A stretch of DNA of 41,078 bases, taken from assembly GCA_028691965.1 (NCBI GenBank), contig JAQUYE010000020.1, positions 1 to 41,078 on the forward strand, given 5' to 3'. The DNA comes from Paludibacter sp. Its GTDB lineage: Bacteria; Bacteroidota; Bacteroidia; Bacteroidales; Paludibacteraceae. How positions within the stretch are numbered: the stretch's first letter is position 1; each line of letters opens with the position of its first letter. Position numbers and translations under genes: made by a program. This document shows positions 30,385 to 41,000 of the stretch, piece by piece. The notes under the pieces were generated by a model that was not told the origin of the DNA, ran no database searches, and saw only the letters and a program-made list of their open reading frames with translations.

Positions 30385-31257
30385 ATGAAGGCAACATTCT
30401 TTCTGTTACTAGCATTAATAATCTCAGCAGTTACAAGCTGCAATTCCAACCAGGGTGACTATCAGGAACTCCAGGCGGAGAGGGACTCATTGGCCCTTGT
30501 ACAGCAACGCATGCAGCAGGAAATAGAAAGTTATTTCGCCACGATGAATCAGATCGAACTGAACATCGAAAAGATTAAAAAGGCTGAAAACATTATTTCC
30601 ATGCAGTCGGTTACAGAGGATACCGACGTGGACACCCGTAACAAAATTACCGACGACCTGGCTTACATAAACGAAATGCTTCGGTCGAACCGGGAAGAAG
30701 TAGACCAGCTGAAGAAAAAACTGAAAAACAGTACGATCAAATCGGCTGAACTTGAACGTACCATTTCCCGACTTACCAGGGCCCTCGAAGAAGAGACCCA
30801 AAAGGTAAAAGAGCTGGAAACCAAACTGGAAGAAAAAGATGCACTCATCTACCAGTTAAGTGATGAAATAGAGACCATAAGCAGTAGTATTGAAGAGCTG
30901 AAGGAGGAAAATGTAGTTAAATCGACCACCATTAAGCAACAGGATGAAACCATTCATACTGCCTGGTATGTATTTGGTACCCGCAGTGAGTTAAAAGAAC
31001 AAAATATAATCACATCTGATGGATGGTTCCGTCCAAGCAGGGTGCTTGAAAGCGATTTCAACAAAAACTATTTCGTTCGGATAGATGCACGAAAGACTAA
31101 GTCGATTCCACTGTATTCTTCCAAAGCTAAAATTTTAAGTACTCATCCCCGATCATCGTATTCGCTGGAGAAAGAGAATAACAGCTTCACGCTGCTTATA
31201 ACTGATACAGAGGAATTCTGGAGTGTCAGCAAATACCTGGTCATCGAAGTCGATTAA
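30385..31257 (+). CDS. Coiled-coil lipoprotein of unknown function
   Basis: A 290-residue protein with lipoprotein signal MKATFFLLLALIISAVTSC (lipid Cys19). No acidic stretch follows the Cys, so it is more likely to face the periplasm than the surface. Residues about 28-195 form a long coiled coil with heptad repeats (LKKKLKNSTIKSAELERTI, EETQKVKELETKLEEKD, LSDEIETISSSIEELKEE). Residues about 200-290 form a compact C-terminal domain (HTAWYVFGTRSELKEQNI, GWFRPSRVLESDFNKNYFVR, STHPRSSYSL, EEFWSVSKYLVIEVD) seen by me in similar Bacteroidota lipoproteins, function not established. The HAD phosphatase gene starts 4 bp downstream, so they are co-transcribed. Confidence 0.85.
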   Translation: MKATFFLLLALIISAVTSCNSNQGDYQELQAERDSLALVQQRMQQEIESYFATMNQIELNIEKIKKAENIISMQSVTEDTDVDTRNKITDDLAYINEMLRSNREEVDQLKKKLKNSTIKSAELERTISRLTRALEEETQKVKELETKLEEKDALIYQLSDEIETISSSIEELKEENVVKSTTIKQQDETIHTAWYVFGTRSELKEQNIITSDGWFRPSRVLESDFNKNYFVRIDARKTKSIPLYSSKAKILSTHPRSSYSLEKENNSFTLLITDTEEFWSVSKYLVIEVD

Positions 31258-31261
31258 GCAG

Positions 31262-31957
31262 ATGAAGGAATACAGGTACATCTTCATCGATCTCGACGAC
31301 ACCCTGTGGGACTTTCATACGAATGCCCGTATCTCGCTGGAATTAATGTTCCATGATCGCAGGCTGGACCACTACTTCAAAGACTTTGATGAATTCTTCC
31401 GAATCTATGCAAAACGGAACATAGAACTGTGGGAAGCCTACGGAAAGGGTGAAATTACACAGGATTTCCTCAAAGCAGAACGTTTTCGTTATCCCTTATC
31501 AAAGATGGGAGTTAACGATGAAGAGCTGGCTGAAGAAATCGGCCATCAATACCTCGACATTCTTCCCACTCAAAAGGTTTTAATGCCTCAGGCTCTGGAA
31601 ATCCTTGAGTATCTATCAGCAAGATATCCTCTTACCCTTATTTCAAATGGCTTCAAAGAAACCCAACACCGGAAAATCAACAGTTCAGGTATTGCTGACT
31701 TCTTCAGCCATATTGTTTTGTCGGAAGAAGCTGGCGCCCTTAAACCGGATCCTAAAATTTTTCACTATGCCATGCAGTTGAACAACGCAAGTGCTGACGA
31801 ATGTATTATGATAGGTGACTCCTACGCTGCTGATATACAGGGCGCCATCAATGCAGGCATCGATCAGGTATACTACCCGCTTGACGGATTACAAAAAGAC
31901 AATCAACCGGCAACTTACTTCATTCGCAACCTCAGTGAGCTGAAGCAGTGGTTGTAA
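31262..31957 (+). CDS. HAD-superfamily hydrolase, YjjG-like pyrimidine nucleotidase
   Basis: A 231-residue cytoplasmic HAD phosphatase. Motif I is FIDLDDTLWDF with Asp10 as nucleophile and Asp12 as acid/base; motif II is LTLISNGFKETQ; motif III includes GALKPDPKIF; motif IV is MIGDSYAADIQGAINAGI. Together with the cap region this fits the YjjG/YfnB subgroup, which dephosphorylates non-canonical pyrimidine nucleotides. YjjG itself is recalled by overall pattern (DTLWDF, NGF..TQ), so the subfamily is less sure than the superfamily. An ATG at 31223 lies inside the preceding gene and is rejected. Confidence 0.9.
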   Translation: MKEYRYIFIDLDDTLWDFHTNARISLELMFHDRRLDHYFKDFDEFFRIYAKRNIELWEAYGKGEITQDFLKAERFRYPLSKMGVNDEELAEEIGHQYLDILPTQKVLMPQALEILEYLSARYPLTLISNGFKETQHRKINSSGIADFFSHIVLSEEAGALKPDPKIFHYAMQLNNASADECIMIGDSYAADIQGAINAGIDQVYYPLDGLQKDNQPATYFIRNLSELKQWL

Positions 31958-31969
31958 CGCTTTGTGCCC

Positions 31970-34885
31970 ATGAAACTCCCACCCCTTCATACCGATATAC
32001 TCCACCGGACGCTTTATGCGACGGATGCTTCTGCCTACCGGGAAATACCCGATGCTGTAAGCTACCCGCAATCGACCGACGAACTGAAAACCTTGATTAA
32101 GTATGCCCGCGAACAGGCTCTTTCACTTATTCCACGCACAGCCGGCACATCCCTGGCCGGTCAGGTTGTAGGCAAGGGAATTGTTGTCGATTTATCACGT
32201 CACTTTACAAATATTCTCGAACTAAACGTAGAAGAACAATGGGTAAAAGTTCAACCCGGCGTTATACTCGACGAACTTAATTCCTACCTGGCACCCCATG
32301 GTTTGTTTTTCGGACCCGAGACCTCTACCTCCAACCGCTGCATGATAGGCGGAATGGTAGGTAATAACTCCTGTGGTGCTCACTCCATCCTTTACGGCAG
32401 CACACGCGACCATCTTAAAAAGGTGAAAGCCTTGTTAAGTGATGGTAGCGAAGTTGACTTTGAGGCATTGACAACCGAAGAGTTTCTACTTAAATGCGAA
32501 GGCAATAACCTGGAAAATAAAATTTACAGGCAGTTGCATGAAATGCTTACCGACCCGGTCAACCAGCAACAACTTCGTTCTCAATTTCCGGACCCGCAAT
32601 TACATAGGCGCAACACCGGCTATGCCCTTGACCTGCTACTTGAAACGGATCCATTCAGTGCTAACGGACAATTATTTAATCTTTGCAAACTGATAGCGGG
32701 CTCGGAAGGCACACTGGCTTTGGTTACTGAAATAACGTTGAACCTGGTTGCCCTGCCACCTTCAGTAAAAGGAGTTGTAGCTATACATTTCGAACACCTG
32801 GAACAGGTATTCGAGGCAAATCTTATTGTGTTAAAGTACCAGCCCGGTGCCGTGGAGCTGATGGACCATACCATACTCGAGCTTACCAGGGGAAATTTGG
32901 AACAGCAAAAAAACAGATCCTTCATACAGGGAGATCCGGGCGCGTTGATGATCGTAGAGTTTGCAAGAGAGAGCAGGCAGGAAATTGAAGACTTAGCAAA
33001 TGCCATGGAAGCCGAGATGCGTGCTTTGAACTATGGTTACCACTTCCCACGCATTTTTGGAAAAGACATACAGAAGGTATGGAATTTACGTAAGTCGGGA
33101 CTTGGCATCCTGTCGAATATGCCGGGTGATGCCAAACCGGTTAGTCTGGTGGAAGATACAGCTGTTTCGGTCGACCGGCTTTCAGCCTACATGAAAGAGT
33201 TTCAGTCATTGATAGCTTCTCACGGACTGGAATGCGTTTACCATGCTCACATAGGATCAGGCGAACTGCATCTTCGTCCGGTGCTTAACCTCAAAGACCC
33301 TGTACAAGTGGAGTTGTTCCGTACTATCGGCCGCGAAGTAGCTCTGCTGGTAAAGAAATACAGGGGCTCACTCAGTGGAGAACATGGTGACGGAAGACTC
33401 AGGGGAGAATTTATTCCGCTTATGATTGGCGAGCATAATTACCAATTACTACAAGCCGTTAAGTCCTGCTGGGATCCTGAAGGAATCTTCAACCCCGGGA
33501 AAATAACGCATACACCCCCCATGAACAGCTCGCTGAGGTATGAACCCGGCAAGAAAGTCAGGGAACCTGAAACATGGTTTGATTTCAGCAGCGAACAGGG
33601 GATTGTGAGGGCTGCTGAAAAGTGTAATGGCTCCGGTGATTGTCGAAAGACAGAACTGACAGGCGGACTTATGTGTCCGAGTTACATGGCTACCCGTGAT
33701 GAGAAAGATACTACCCGCGCACGGGCGAACATTCTTCGTGAATACCTCACCCTCTCCACAAAAAAGAATCCATTCGACCACGAGGAAATTCGTCAGGTAA
33801 TGGACCTTTGCCTTTCGTGTAAAGGATGCCGGGCAGAGTGTCCGTCGAATGTCGACATGACCTGCCTGAAAGCTGAGTTCCTGCAACATTATTACGATGC
33901 CAACGGTATTCCCCTACGTACCCGAATGATCGGAGCAATTGCACAACTCTACCGCTTAGCTGCCCTGGTACCCTCCGTTTCCAACCTGTTGCTTCGTTTG
34001 CCTCTCACCAACAAACTGATAGGATTTGCAGCCGAACGTAAACTTCCGGAACTGAGTCGCCAGACCCTGGATAGATGGTACCGCAAGAATTATCTTGCGC
34101 TGGTAGCAGCACAACCGCAACGACCACACAGCTCTGTCTATCTGCTAAATGATGAGTTTACCAATTACACGGATGTAAACACCGGAATTGCAACCATCAC
34201 CCTGTTGGTTAAGCTTGGCTACAACGTGCTGATTCCCCGTCACATGGAAAGTGGACGTAGCTGGCTTTCGAAAGGCATGCTCCGTAAATCCCGTAGTATT
34301 GCCGAATACAACGTGAGTGCCTTAACTCCCCTGGTGTCGGAAGCCACCCCCCTGATTGGCATAGAACCCTCAGCGTTGTTAAGTATACGTGACGAATACC
34401 CGGCATTGGTAAGAGCCGCCCATAAACAAGAGGCTGAACACCTGGCCCGGCATGCACTGTTAATCGATGAGTTCATCGTTAGAGAATTCCGGGCAGGAAG
34501 AATTACATCCGGGAGTTTCACTTCCGAATCACGTACCATCCGACTGCATGGTCACTGTCACCAGAAAGCACTGGCCGGAAGTGCTACTACCCTTGAAATG
34601 CTTTCCATCCCCGTAAACTACACCGTGAGTGAGATACCTTCTGGATGTTGCGGCATGGCCGGATCGTTCGGGTATGAAAAAGAACATTACCAGCTATCCA
34701 TGAAAATCGGCGAACTAATTCTATTTAAAGAAGTTAGAAAAACCCCATCCACCACTCTGCTGGCAGCACCGGGCACCAGTTGCCGGCATCAGATTTTTGA
34801 TGGCACCGGACGTAAAGCAGTCCATCCGGTCGAACTACTCGCCGAAGCAGTAGTACCTTCCCACCAGATCCGACAACTTGAATAA
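31970..34885 (+). CDS. FAD-linked oxidase fused to 4Fe-4S and CCG domains (D-lactate/glycolate dehydrogenase-like)
   Basis: A 971-residue enzyme predicted to oxidise a 2-hydroxy acid such as D-lactate or D-2-hydroxyglutarate (YdiJ-like). Residues about 28-195 are an FAD-binding domain of the PCMH type (IPRTAGTSLAGQVVG, GPETSTSNRCMIGGMVGNNS), about 270-515 the FAD-oxidase C-terminal domain (HIGSGELHLRP, GSLSGEHGDGRLRGEF). Two 4Fe-4S sites follow: Cys552, Cys558 and Cys569 (GSGDC, MCPSYMATRDEKDTTRARA), and Cys614, 617, 620 and 624 (CLSCKGCRAEC). The C-terminal CCG-type domain has GHCHQKAL and SGCCGMAGSFG. A GTG at 31964 could start two codons earlier. It follows the HAD gene by 12 bp and seems co-transcribed. 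Confidence 0.93.
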   Translation: MKLPPLHTDILHRTLYATDASAYREIPDAVSYPQSTDELKTLIKYAREQALSLIPRTAGTSLAGQVVGKGIVVDLSRHFTNILELNVEEQWVKVQPGVILDELNSYLAPHGLFFGPETSTSNRCMIGGMVGNNSCGAHSILYGSTRDHLKKVKALLSDGSEVDFEALTTEEFLLKCEGNNLENKIYRQLHEMLTDPVNQQQLRSQFPDPQLHRRNTGYALDLLLETDPFSANGQLFNLCKLIAGSEGTLALVTEITLNLVALPPSVKGVVAIHFEHLEQVFEANLIVLKYQPGAVELMDHTILELTRGNLEQQKNRSFIQGDPGALMIVEFARESRQEIEDLANAMEAEMRALNYGYHFPRIFGKDIQKVWNLRKSGLGILSNMPGDAKPVSLVEDTAVSVDRLSAYMKEFQSLIASHGLECVYHAHIGSGELHLRPVLNLKDPVQVELFRTIGREVALLVKKYRGSLSGEHGDGRLRGEFIPLMIGEHNYQLLQAVKSCWDPEGIFNPGKITHTPPMNSSLRYEPGKKVREPETWFDFSSEQGIVRAAEKCNGSGDCRKTELTGGLMCPSYMATRDEKDTTRARANILREYLTLSTKKNPFDHEEIRQVMDLCLSCKGCRAECPSNVDMTCLKAEFLQHYYDANGIPLRTRMIGAIAQLYRLAALVPSVSNLLLRLPLTNKLIGFAAERKLPELSRQTLDRWYRKNYLALVAAQPQRPHSSVYLLNDEFTNYTDVNTGIATITLLVKLGYNVLIPRHMESGRSWLSKGMLRKSRSIAEYNVSALTPLVSEATPLIGIEPSALLSIRDEYPALVRAAHKQEAEHLARHALLIDEFIVREFRAGRITSGSFTSESRTIRLHGHCHQKALAGSATTLEMLSIPVNYTVSEIPSGCCGMAGSFGYEKEHYQLSMKIGELILFKEVRKTPSTTLLAAPGTSCRHQIFDGTGRKAVHPVELLAEAVVPSHQIRQLE

Positions 34886-34945
34886 ACAGCATGGAATATT
34901 GTTCATAGTAACAAAAATAACAGGGATTGATACAGAAATACATTT

Positions 34946-34972
34946 TTTGAACAGTTGTAAGCCCTACTTTTG
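34946..34972 (+). promoter_or_regulatory. Putative promoter of the GH2-PL11 operon
   Basis: TTTG at 34946-34949 and TACTTTTG at 34965-34972. The -7 element matches TAnnTTTG, but the 15 bp spacing is shorter than usual, so only the -7 is trusted. It lies 21 bp before the ATG at 34994 and separates the glycan genes from the core genes. Confidence 0.45.
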
Positions 34973-34993
34973 CAGGGTTAACTTATTAGATAG

Positions 34994-37990
34994 ATGCCCA
35001 TGAAAAAACTGGTAGTACTTCTGTGTATTTTGCTTCCTGCTTATAGTATTGCTGTTGCCAACGACGAAAATCCCCGTCAAACCTACAATTTCAATGCTGA
35101 ATGGAAGCTAATGATTGGCGATAACAAGGAAGCATCCCGGCCGGCTTTCAATGATGAAGAGTGGAAAACCATTACCCTCCCCCGGGCATTCAACGAAAAT
35201 GAAGCATTCCGGATATCGATTGAACAGCTGACCGACACCGTAGTTTGGTACCGCAAGCATTTCCGGCTCCCAACATCCGACAAGGGTAAAAAAGTATTTA
35301 TCGAATTTGAAGGAGTACGCTTTGGTGCTGATGTGTACCTGAACGGACACCACATGGGAAGTCATGAAAACGGTGTAATGGCATTCGGAATTGACTTAAC
35401 CTCTGCCATCCGCTACAACCAGGACAATATAATTGCAGTACGCGTCGACAACAGCTGGCAATACCGTGAAAAGGCTACCGGCAGCACCTGGCAATGGAAT
35501 AATAAAAACTTCAATGCCAATTACGGAGGTATCCCCAAAAATGTGTTCCTTCACGTAACAGGACCGGTCTATCAAACCCTGCCCCTCTACTCCAGTTTAA
35601 AAACAACCGGGACCTATATCTATGCACGTGAGTTCGATATCCCCAATCGCTCGGCAAGTATCCATGCTGAATCAGAAGTTAAGAATGAAAGCAATAAGGA
35701 ACAACAACTACGGCTGGAAGTTCTCGTTGTGAACGATGAAGGGACCGAAATAGCACGCTTCAGGGGGAATACTACCACCCTGCTCCCCGGCAGCTCAGCA
35801 ACACTGCTTGCCAGCGAAACAGTGAATAACCTTCATTTCTGGAGTTGGGGATACGGATACCTCTACGATGTGTATACAATATTATATAGTAAGGATAAAG
35901 TTCTTGATAAAATTAAAACACGAACCGGTTTCCGCAAGACCGAATTCAGGGATGGTATGGTGTACCTCAACGACAGGGTTATTCAACTGAAAGGATATGC
36001 ACAACGCACCAGCAACGAATGGCCGGGTGTAGGCATGTCGGTTGCTCCGCGCATTAGCGATTACAGCAATCGCCTGATTGTTGAAGGCAATGGAAACATG
36101 GTACGCTGGATGCATGTGGCGCCATGGAAACAGGATGTTGAGTCGTGCGACCGTGTAGGCCTGATGCAAATGTTCCCTGCAGGAGATGCTGAAAAGGATG
36201 CCAAAGGCCGGCAATGGGAACAACGCGTGGAACTAATGCGCGATGCCATTATCTACAACCGCAATAACCCGAGCATCGTACTTTGGGAATCCGGCAACGA
36301 ATCCATCAGCGAAGAACACATGGCTGAAATGAAAGCCATTCGCGACCGCTACGACCCTCACGGTGGAAGGGCTTCCGGTTCAAGGGAGATGCTCGACAGT
36401 AAAGAAGCTGAATACGGAGGAGAAATGCTGTATATAAACAAAAGCGCCCGCATCCCGATGATAGCCACCGAATACTCCCGTGATGAAGCTCTCCGTAAAT
36501 ACTGGGACGAGCTAACACCTCCCTATCATATCAATGGCGCCGGACCGCTCTACCGTAACGCGGATGCCAGTGCTTATAACCGCAACCAGGATTCCTTTGC
36601 CAAAGAAGCTGTCGTTCGCTGGCACGATTATTTCACCTGGCGTGCCGGTCGCGGAAAAAGAGTCAGCTCAGGAGGAATGAATATTATTTTCTCCGACACC
36701 AACACCCATTACCGGGGAGAAGAAAACTACCGTCGTAGTGGAGAAACCGATGCCATGCGCATCGCCAAAGATGCCTTTTTTGCACATCAGGTTATGTGGG
36801 ATGGATGGGTAGACATCGAAAACTACCGTACCCACATTGTAGGTCACTGGAACTATGCTCCAGGTGTGATAAAAGACATACTGGTAGTATCGCCCTCCGA
36901 CCATGTTGAGCTGGTCCTAAACGGTAAATCGCTGGGAGTTGGAAAAAAAAGCCATAGCTTCCTCCACACTTTTCCAGCTATAGAATACCAGCCCGGAACC
37001 TTAATAGCATTATCCTATGGAACCATGGATACTTCCTCTGACACCGGCCAGCAGGTAATAAGTTCCGATACCCTCACGACTACCGGCCAACCGGCAGCAC
37101 TAAAACTTTCGTTTGTAGGTAATACATCTGCCATTCGAGCCGATGGAGCCGATATGGTATTAGTTCAGGTTGAGGTAGTAGATGCAGAAGGTCGTCGCTG
37201 TCCGGATGTTCACCCACTGGTAAACTTCAGGCTGGAAGGTCCGGCTGAATGGCGCGGAGGCATTGGCCAGGGCAGGGATAATTATATTCTGAGTACAACA
37301 CTGCCTGCCGAAGCAGGGGTAAACAGGGCTCTCATCCGAAGCACTACCACTGCCGGTAAGGTTAAACTTACAGCAACGAGTGATGGCCTGAGAGGAGATC
37401 AACTGACATACACCACCCATCCTCACCCTGTTACAAGGGGCTTAAGCAAAGTCATACCGGGAGATGGACTTCCATCCAACCTAAGTCGGGGAGAAACACC
37501 TTCCACTCCCTCCTACAAACCGACCTTGCGGTCGGCTATCATTTCATCAGCCACTGCGCCCGTCAACCAGGATAAAGTTGGTTACTCCTACGATGACAAC
37601 GAACTCACCGAATGGGCCAACGATGGAAAGTTGTCGACCGGAACAATTACCTATCACTTCGACCGGACTATGCAACTTGCCAAAGCCAGCTTCAAACTAA
37701 CCGGCTGGCGATCACGAAGCTATGAAATCGAGTTACTGGCAGGTGACCAAGTGCTCTGGAGTGGAAACACCCCTCCAAGTCTGGGCTATATAAGCATGAA
37801 CTTCGAACCCGTACGCACCGACTCCGTTACAGTTCGACTTACCGGTGCCGGCTCCGGGAACGATGCATTCAGTGGAATCGTTGAACTGGCCGGCCACGTA
37901 GAACTGGATGGCTTCAGAGATCCGAAAGGAATGGACAATAAGGGAAATCTTCGAATTGTCGAAGCTGAGTTTTATGAACCTACTAACTGA
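34994..37990 (+). CDS. Secreted GH2 glycoside hydrolase with C-terminal discoidin-like domain
   Basis: A 998-residue GH2 protein with signal peptide MKKLVVLLCILLPAYSIAVA (the ATG at 35000 is equally likely). Domain order: sugar-binding jelly roll (about 25-185; RQTYNFNAEWKLMIGDN, GVRFGADVYLNGHHMGSHEN), Ig-like (190-310), TIM barrel (about 315-620), a GH2 C-terminal Ig-like region (to about 820), and a discoidin (F5/8)-like module at about 850-970 (WANDGKLSTGTITYHFDRT). Acid/base is Glu436 in ESGNESIS and nucleophile Glu493 in IATEYSRDE. It is divergent from the LacZ-type GH2 upstream and its activity could be beta-galactosidase or beta-glucuronidase; beta-galactosidase on pectin side chains is likely given the PL11 gene 55 bp downstream. 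Confidence 0.88.
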   Translation: MPMKKLVVLLCILLPAYSIAVANDENPRQTYNFNAEWKLMIGDNKEASRPAFNDEEWKTITLPRAFNENEAFRISIEQLTDTVVWYRKHFRLPTSDKGKKVFIEFEGVRFGADVYLNGHHMGSHENGVMAFGIDLTSAIRYNQDNIIAVRVDNSWQYREKATGSTWQWNNKNFNANYGGIPKNVFLHVTGPVYQTLPLYSSLKTTGTYIYAREFDIPNRSASIHAESEVKNESNKEQQLRLEVLVVNDEGTEIARFRGNTTTLLPGSSATLLASETVNNLHFWSWGYGYLYDVYTILYSKDKVLDKIKTRTGFRKTEFRDGMVYLNDRVIQLKGYAQRTSNEWPGVGMSVAPRISDYSNRLIVEGNGNMVRWMHVAPWKQDVESCDRVGLMQMFPAGDAEKDAKGRQWEQRVELMRDAIIYNRNNPSIVLWESGNESISEEHMAEMKAIRDRYDPHGGRASGSREMLDSKEAEYGGEMLYINKSARIPMIATEYSRDEALRKYWDELTPPYHINGAGPLYRNADASAYNRNQDSFAKEAVVRWHDYFTWRAGRGKRVSSGGMNIIFSDTNTHYRGEENYRRSGETDAMRIAKDAFFAHQVMWDGWVDIENYRTHIVGHWNYAPGVIKDILVVSPSDHVELVLNGKSLGVGKKSHSFLHTFPAIEYQPGTLIALSYGTMDTSSDTGQQVISSDTLTTTGQPAALKLSFVGNTSAIRADGADMVLVQVEVVDAEGRRCPDVHPLVNFRLEGPAEWRGGIGQGRDNYILSTTLPAEAGVNRALIRSTTTAGKVKLTATSDGLRGDQLTYTTHPHPVTRGLSKVIPGDGLPSNLSRGETPSTPSYKPTLRSAIISSATAPVNQDKVGYSYDDNELTEWANDGKLSTGTITYHFDRTMQLAKASFKLTGWRSRSYEIELLAGDQVLWSGNTPPSLGYISMNFEPVRTDSVTVRLTGAGSGNDAFSGIVELAGHVELDGFRDPKGMDNKGNLRIVEAEFYEPTN

Positions 37991-38045
37991 ATCCATATAA
38001 TTTTCACCCGATAAAAACGATAGTTACAGCTCAATTAATATTTAT

Positions 38046-41000
38046 ATGAAAATAAAAAACCTCCTTCGTTCTGGTAGCTTACTACTACTGCTGACACTCT
38101 TTTTTCAACCCACCAACGCTCAACGATTCATTGAAAACCTGGATCGCGGCGTAGTAGCCGTGCGCAACACATCCGGCGGGTTCTTTGTAAGCTGGCGCTA
38201 TTTTGCGACCGACAGGGAAGACGTCAGATTTAACCTTTACGCTAAAAAAGCAATTGCCGGCAGCTTCACAAAACTAAACGACGCTCCCCTTGTACAGACC
38301 AACTTTACGGCTGCAGCAGGAAGCATAGGCACTGGTACACAACTGTATGTTTGTCCTGTAATCAATGATACTGAAGGTGAACCGAGCGGCACCTTTACCG
38401 TATCTGCCCACGGCTTCACTCCCTACCGCAGCGCGTATCTTGATATAGCGTTTAATCCGGCAAACGACGGACTGGAACTTACTGCTTATAACACAAAATT
38501 TATCTGGCCTGCCGATCTTGATGGTGATGGTGAATACGATTTTGTAGTCGACCGCCTGTCCACTACCGGTCAATCGCATAAAATACAGGCCTACCTTCGG
38601 GATGGTACCTTGCTCTGGACAGTAGATATGGGTCCTAACGTAAAAATTTGCGAGGGACAGGACGATATGGTGATTGCATATGATATGGACCAGGACGGGA
38701 AAGCTGAAGTGGTTGTAAAAAGCAGTGACGGAACTCAATTCGCCGACGGAAAAGGAGTCTTTGGATCCGTTAGCCTGGATACCGACAACGATGGTATTAT
38801 CAACTATTTTACACAAAACGTAAAAAACTCACCTCAGTACATTACGGTTATTGACGGATTGACAGGAAAGGAAAAGAACAGTATAGAGATGGACTATCCT
38901 TCGGTGTATAACCGAAACAACAAGGCCGACTTTATGGGAGAGGAATATAATAATCTTAACGGGCACATGGCTATCATGTACCCCGACGGGAAAAAACCGG
39001 CCGTAGGATTTATCTACAAAGTACGTTCTACAAATGGCACACACTATTATTTCGCATCTGCATGGAGCTACAACGATGCCGGCCAATGGTCCAATTTATT
39101 TAACTGGGAACGGGGCGGACTTGATGCTGCTGAAGCACACAGTATTCGTGCTGCCGATGTAGACCGCGACGGTAAAGATGAATTGCTGAATATTGGCTTC
39201 GGACTAAGAGGCGATGGCTCACTGGCATTTAATGCGCATATTAGTCATGGCGACCGTTTCAGAGTCGGCGATATCGACCCTGAACGTCCGGGACTTGAAA
39301 CCTTTGCCATTCAGCAAAATGCTCCCAGTCTGCTGGGAATGCTTATTTACGATGCCGGTACAGGAGAGCACCTGAAAAAACTCCACCTTCCGGCTGTTGG
39401 AGATGTAGGGCGCGGAGAATGTATGGACATAGATCCCAACCGACTGGGATATGAGTTCTGGTCGACCATGCCCAATATGTACGATGCCAAAGGAAATGTA
39501 ATTCACGAAGGATCTGCGCCATGGCCTTACGAAGGGGTGTGGTGGGACGGAGAGCCCGATCGCGAACAACTCTCCTCCTCCGATGGCAATGGGTTTAATG
39601 CTGACATCCGTAAATTCGATCTATCCTCCCGATCGTTTGGCAACCGGTTAATTGAGTTTGCAAAGATGACCAACTGGCAATTGAATTCATCCTACGGTGT
39701 TCGTCCCGCCTTCTTTGGCGATATAGCCGGTGACTGGCGCGAAGAGGTAGTGCTCAAAAAACGAAGCTCGGTTGTTGTCGACGGAAAAACCCTTGAATCA
39801 GTAAATGGGATTGTAGGATTCTCGACCGACTATCCAACTAACCACCGCCTGTATTGCCTCATGCAAAATCCTGCTTACCGTATGCAGGCAACAACAAGAG
39901 GTTATTACCAGTCGCCTTTCCCCGACTTCTACCTGGGCTACGACATGCCGGCACCTCCGGTAGCACCGGTGCAACAAGCCAGACTTACCTGGAAAGCCGG
40001 AAGCACGCTCGACAAATCCACCTCTGCCTTTATTCTCAGGGATAAGAGTCAGGCGGCCTTTAGCGACGGAGATGATATAATGTTCGATATATCAGGAGAT
40101 AACAGTGGCGTTATTGCTCTGAACGATCAGCTATCCCCTTCTGTTGTTTGGGCCATGAATCCCTTAGGGCATGATTATGTGATCGCTGGTAACGGAACAT
40201 TTACAGGAACTATGGAGCTGGTAAAATCCATGGCCGGCACCTTTACCCTTAACGGAGATCATACCTACAGTGGTCTTACCCGTATATCGGAAGGCACACT
40301 CTGTGTCAACGGATCACTGGCCGGACCGGTACGTGTCGATGCACACGGAACCTTATCAGGGAATGTTCTTTTAGCGGATACCCTAGTGCTACAGCCCGGA
40401 TTGCATACCGAAGGAAGCCGACTGGCTCCCGGCAACGGACTTGCATCCGGCAAACTGGGTAAAATGACACTCAATCGATCGCTGGTACTCAACGGCAAGT
40501 CAACCCTACATTTTGACATACTCCCCGACGACAACTACAAAAACGACTCCCTGGTAATCAACGGCGACTTACGATTAAGTGGCATCAACACACTGGTTAT
40601 CAATACGGCTACCGAATCACTGGCTCCCGGGAGATACAGCTTGATAAGCTGGACAGGAAAGCTGGAAGGTGACCTGACAACTCTTTCGTTACAAGGTACA
40701 AGTGGCATTCCGGCCGTTCTCGAGCTCGAAGGCAATACACTGCAACTGGTAGTCAGTGAAACCCGCTCTGCCGGTGCAGTGGTGTGGACCGGTCAGGAAA
40801 GTGCCGTGTGGGACTTCACCTCCGATAATTTCAGTATAGCAGGATCACCCACTACCTTTGTAAGTGGTGATGAAGTTGCATTCAATGATCAGGCAGTTCA
40901 GAAAACCATTACACTTACCGATCAGTTTAAAATAGCGAAAGCTGTTTTCAATAACCAATCTGCTTATGTATTGAAAGGTAGCGGTGGAATTGTCGGAGAC

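Noticed and set aside
31964-31969. GTG start for the FAD/Fe-S oxidoreductase
   Set aside because: An ATG two codons later is more probable; nothing favours the GTG.
33449-33889. A 146-codon minus-strand frame in the Fe-S oxidoreductase gene
   Set aside because: It lies across the cysteine motifs of the real frame; its Cys and Phe richness is a by-product.
38274-38816. A 180-codon open frame on the minus strand inside the PL11 gene
   Set aside because: It is fully opposite a clear lyase frame, has no signal or recognisable motif, and follows the shadow pattern seen opposite all long genes here.
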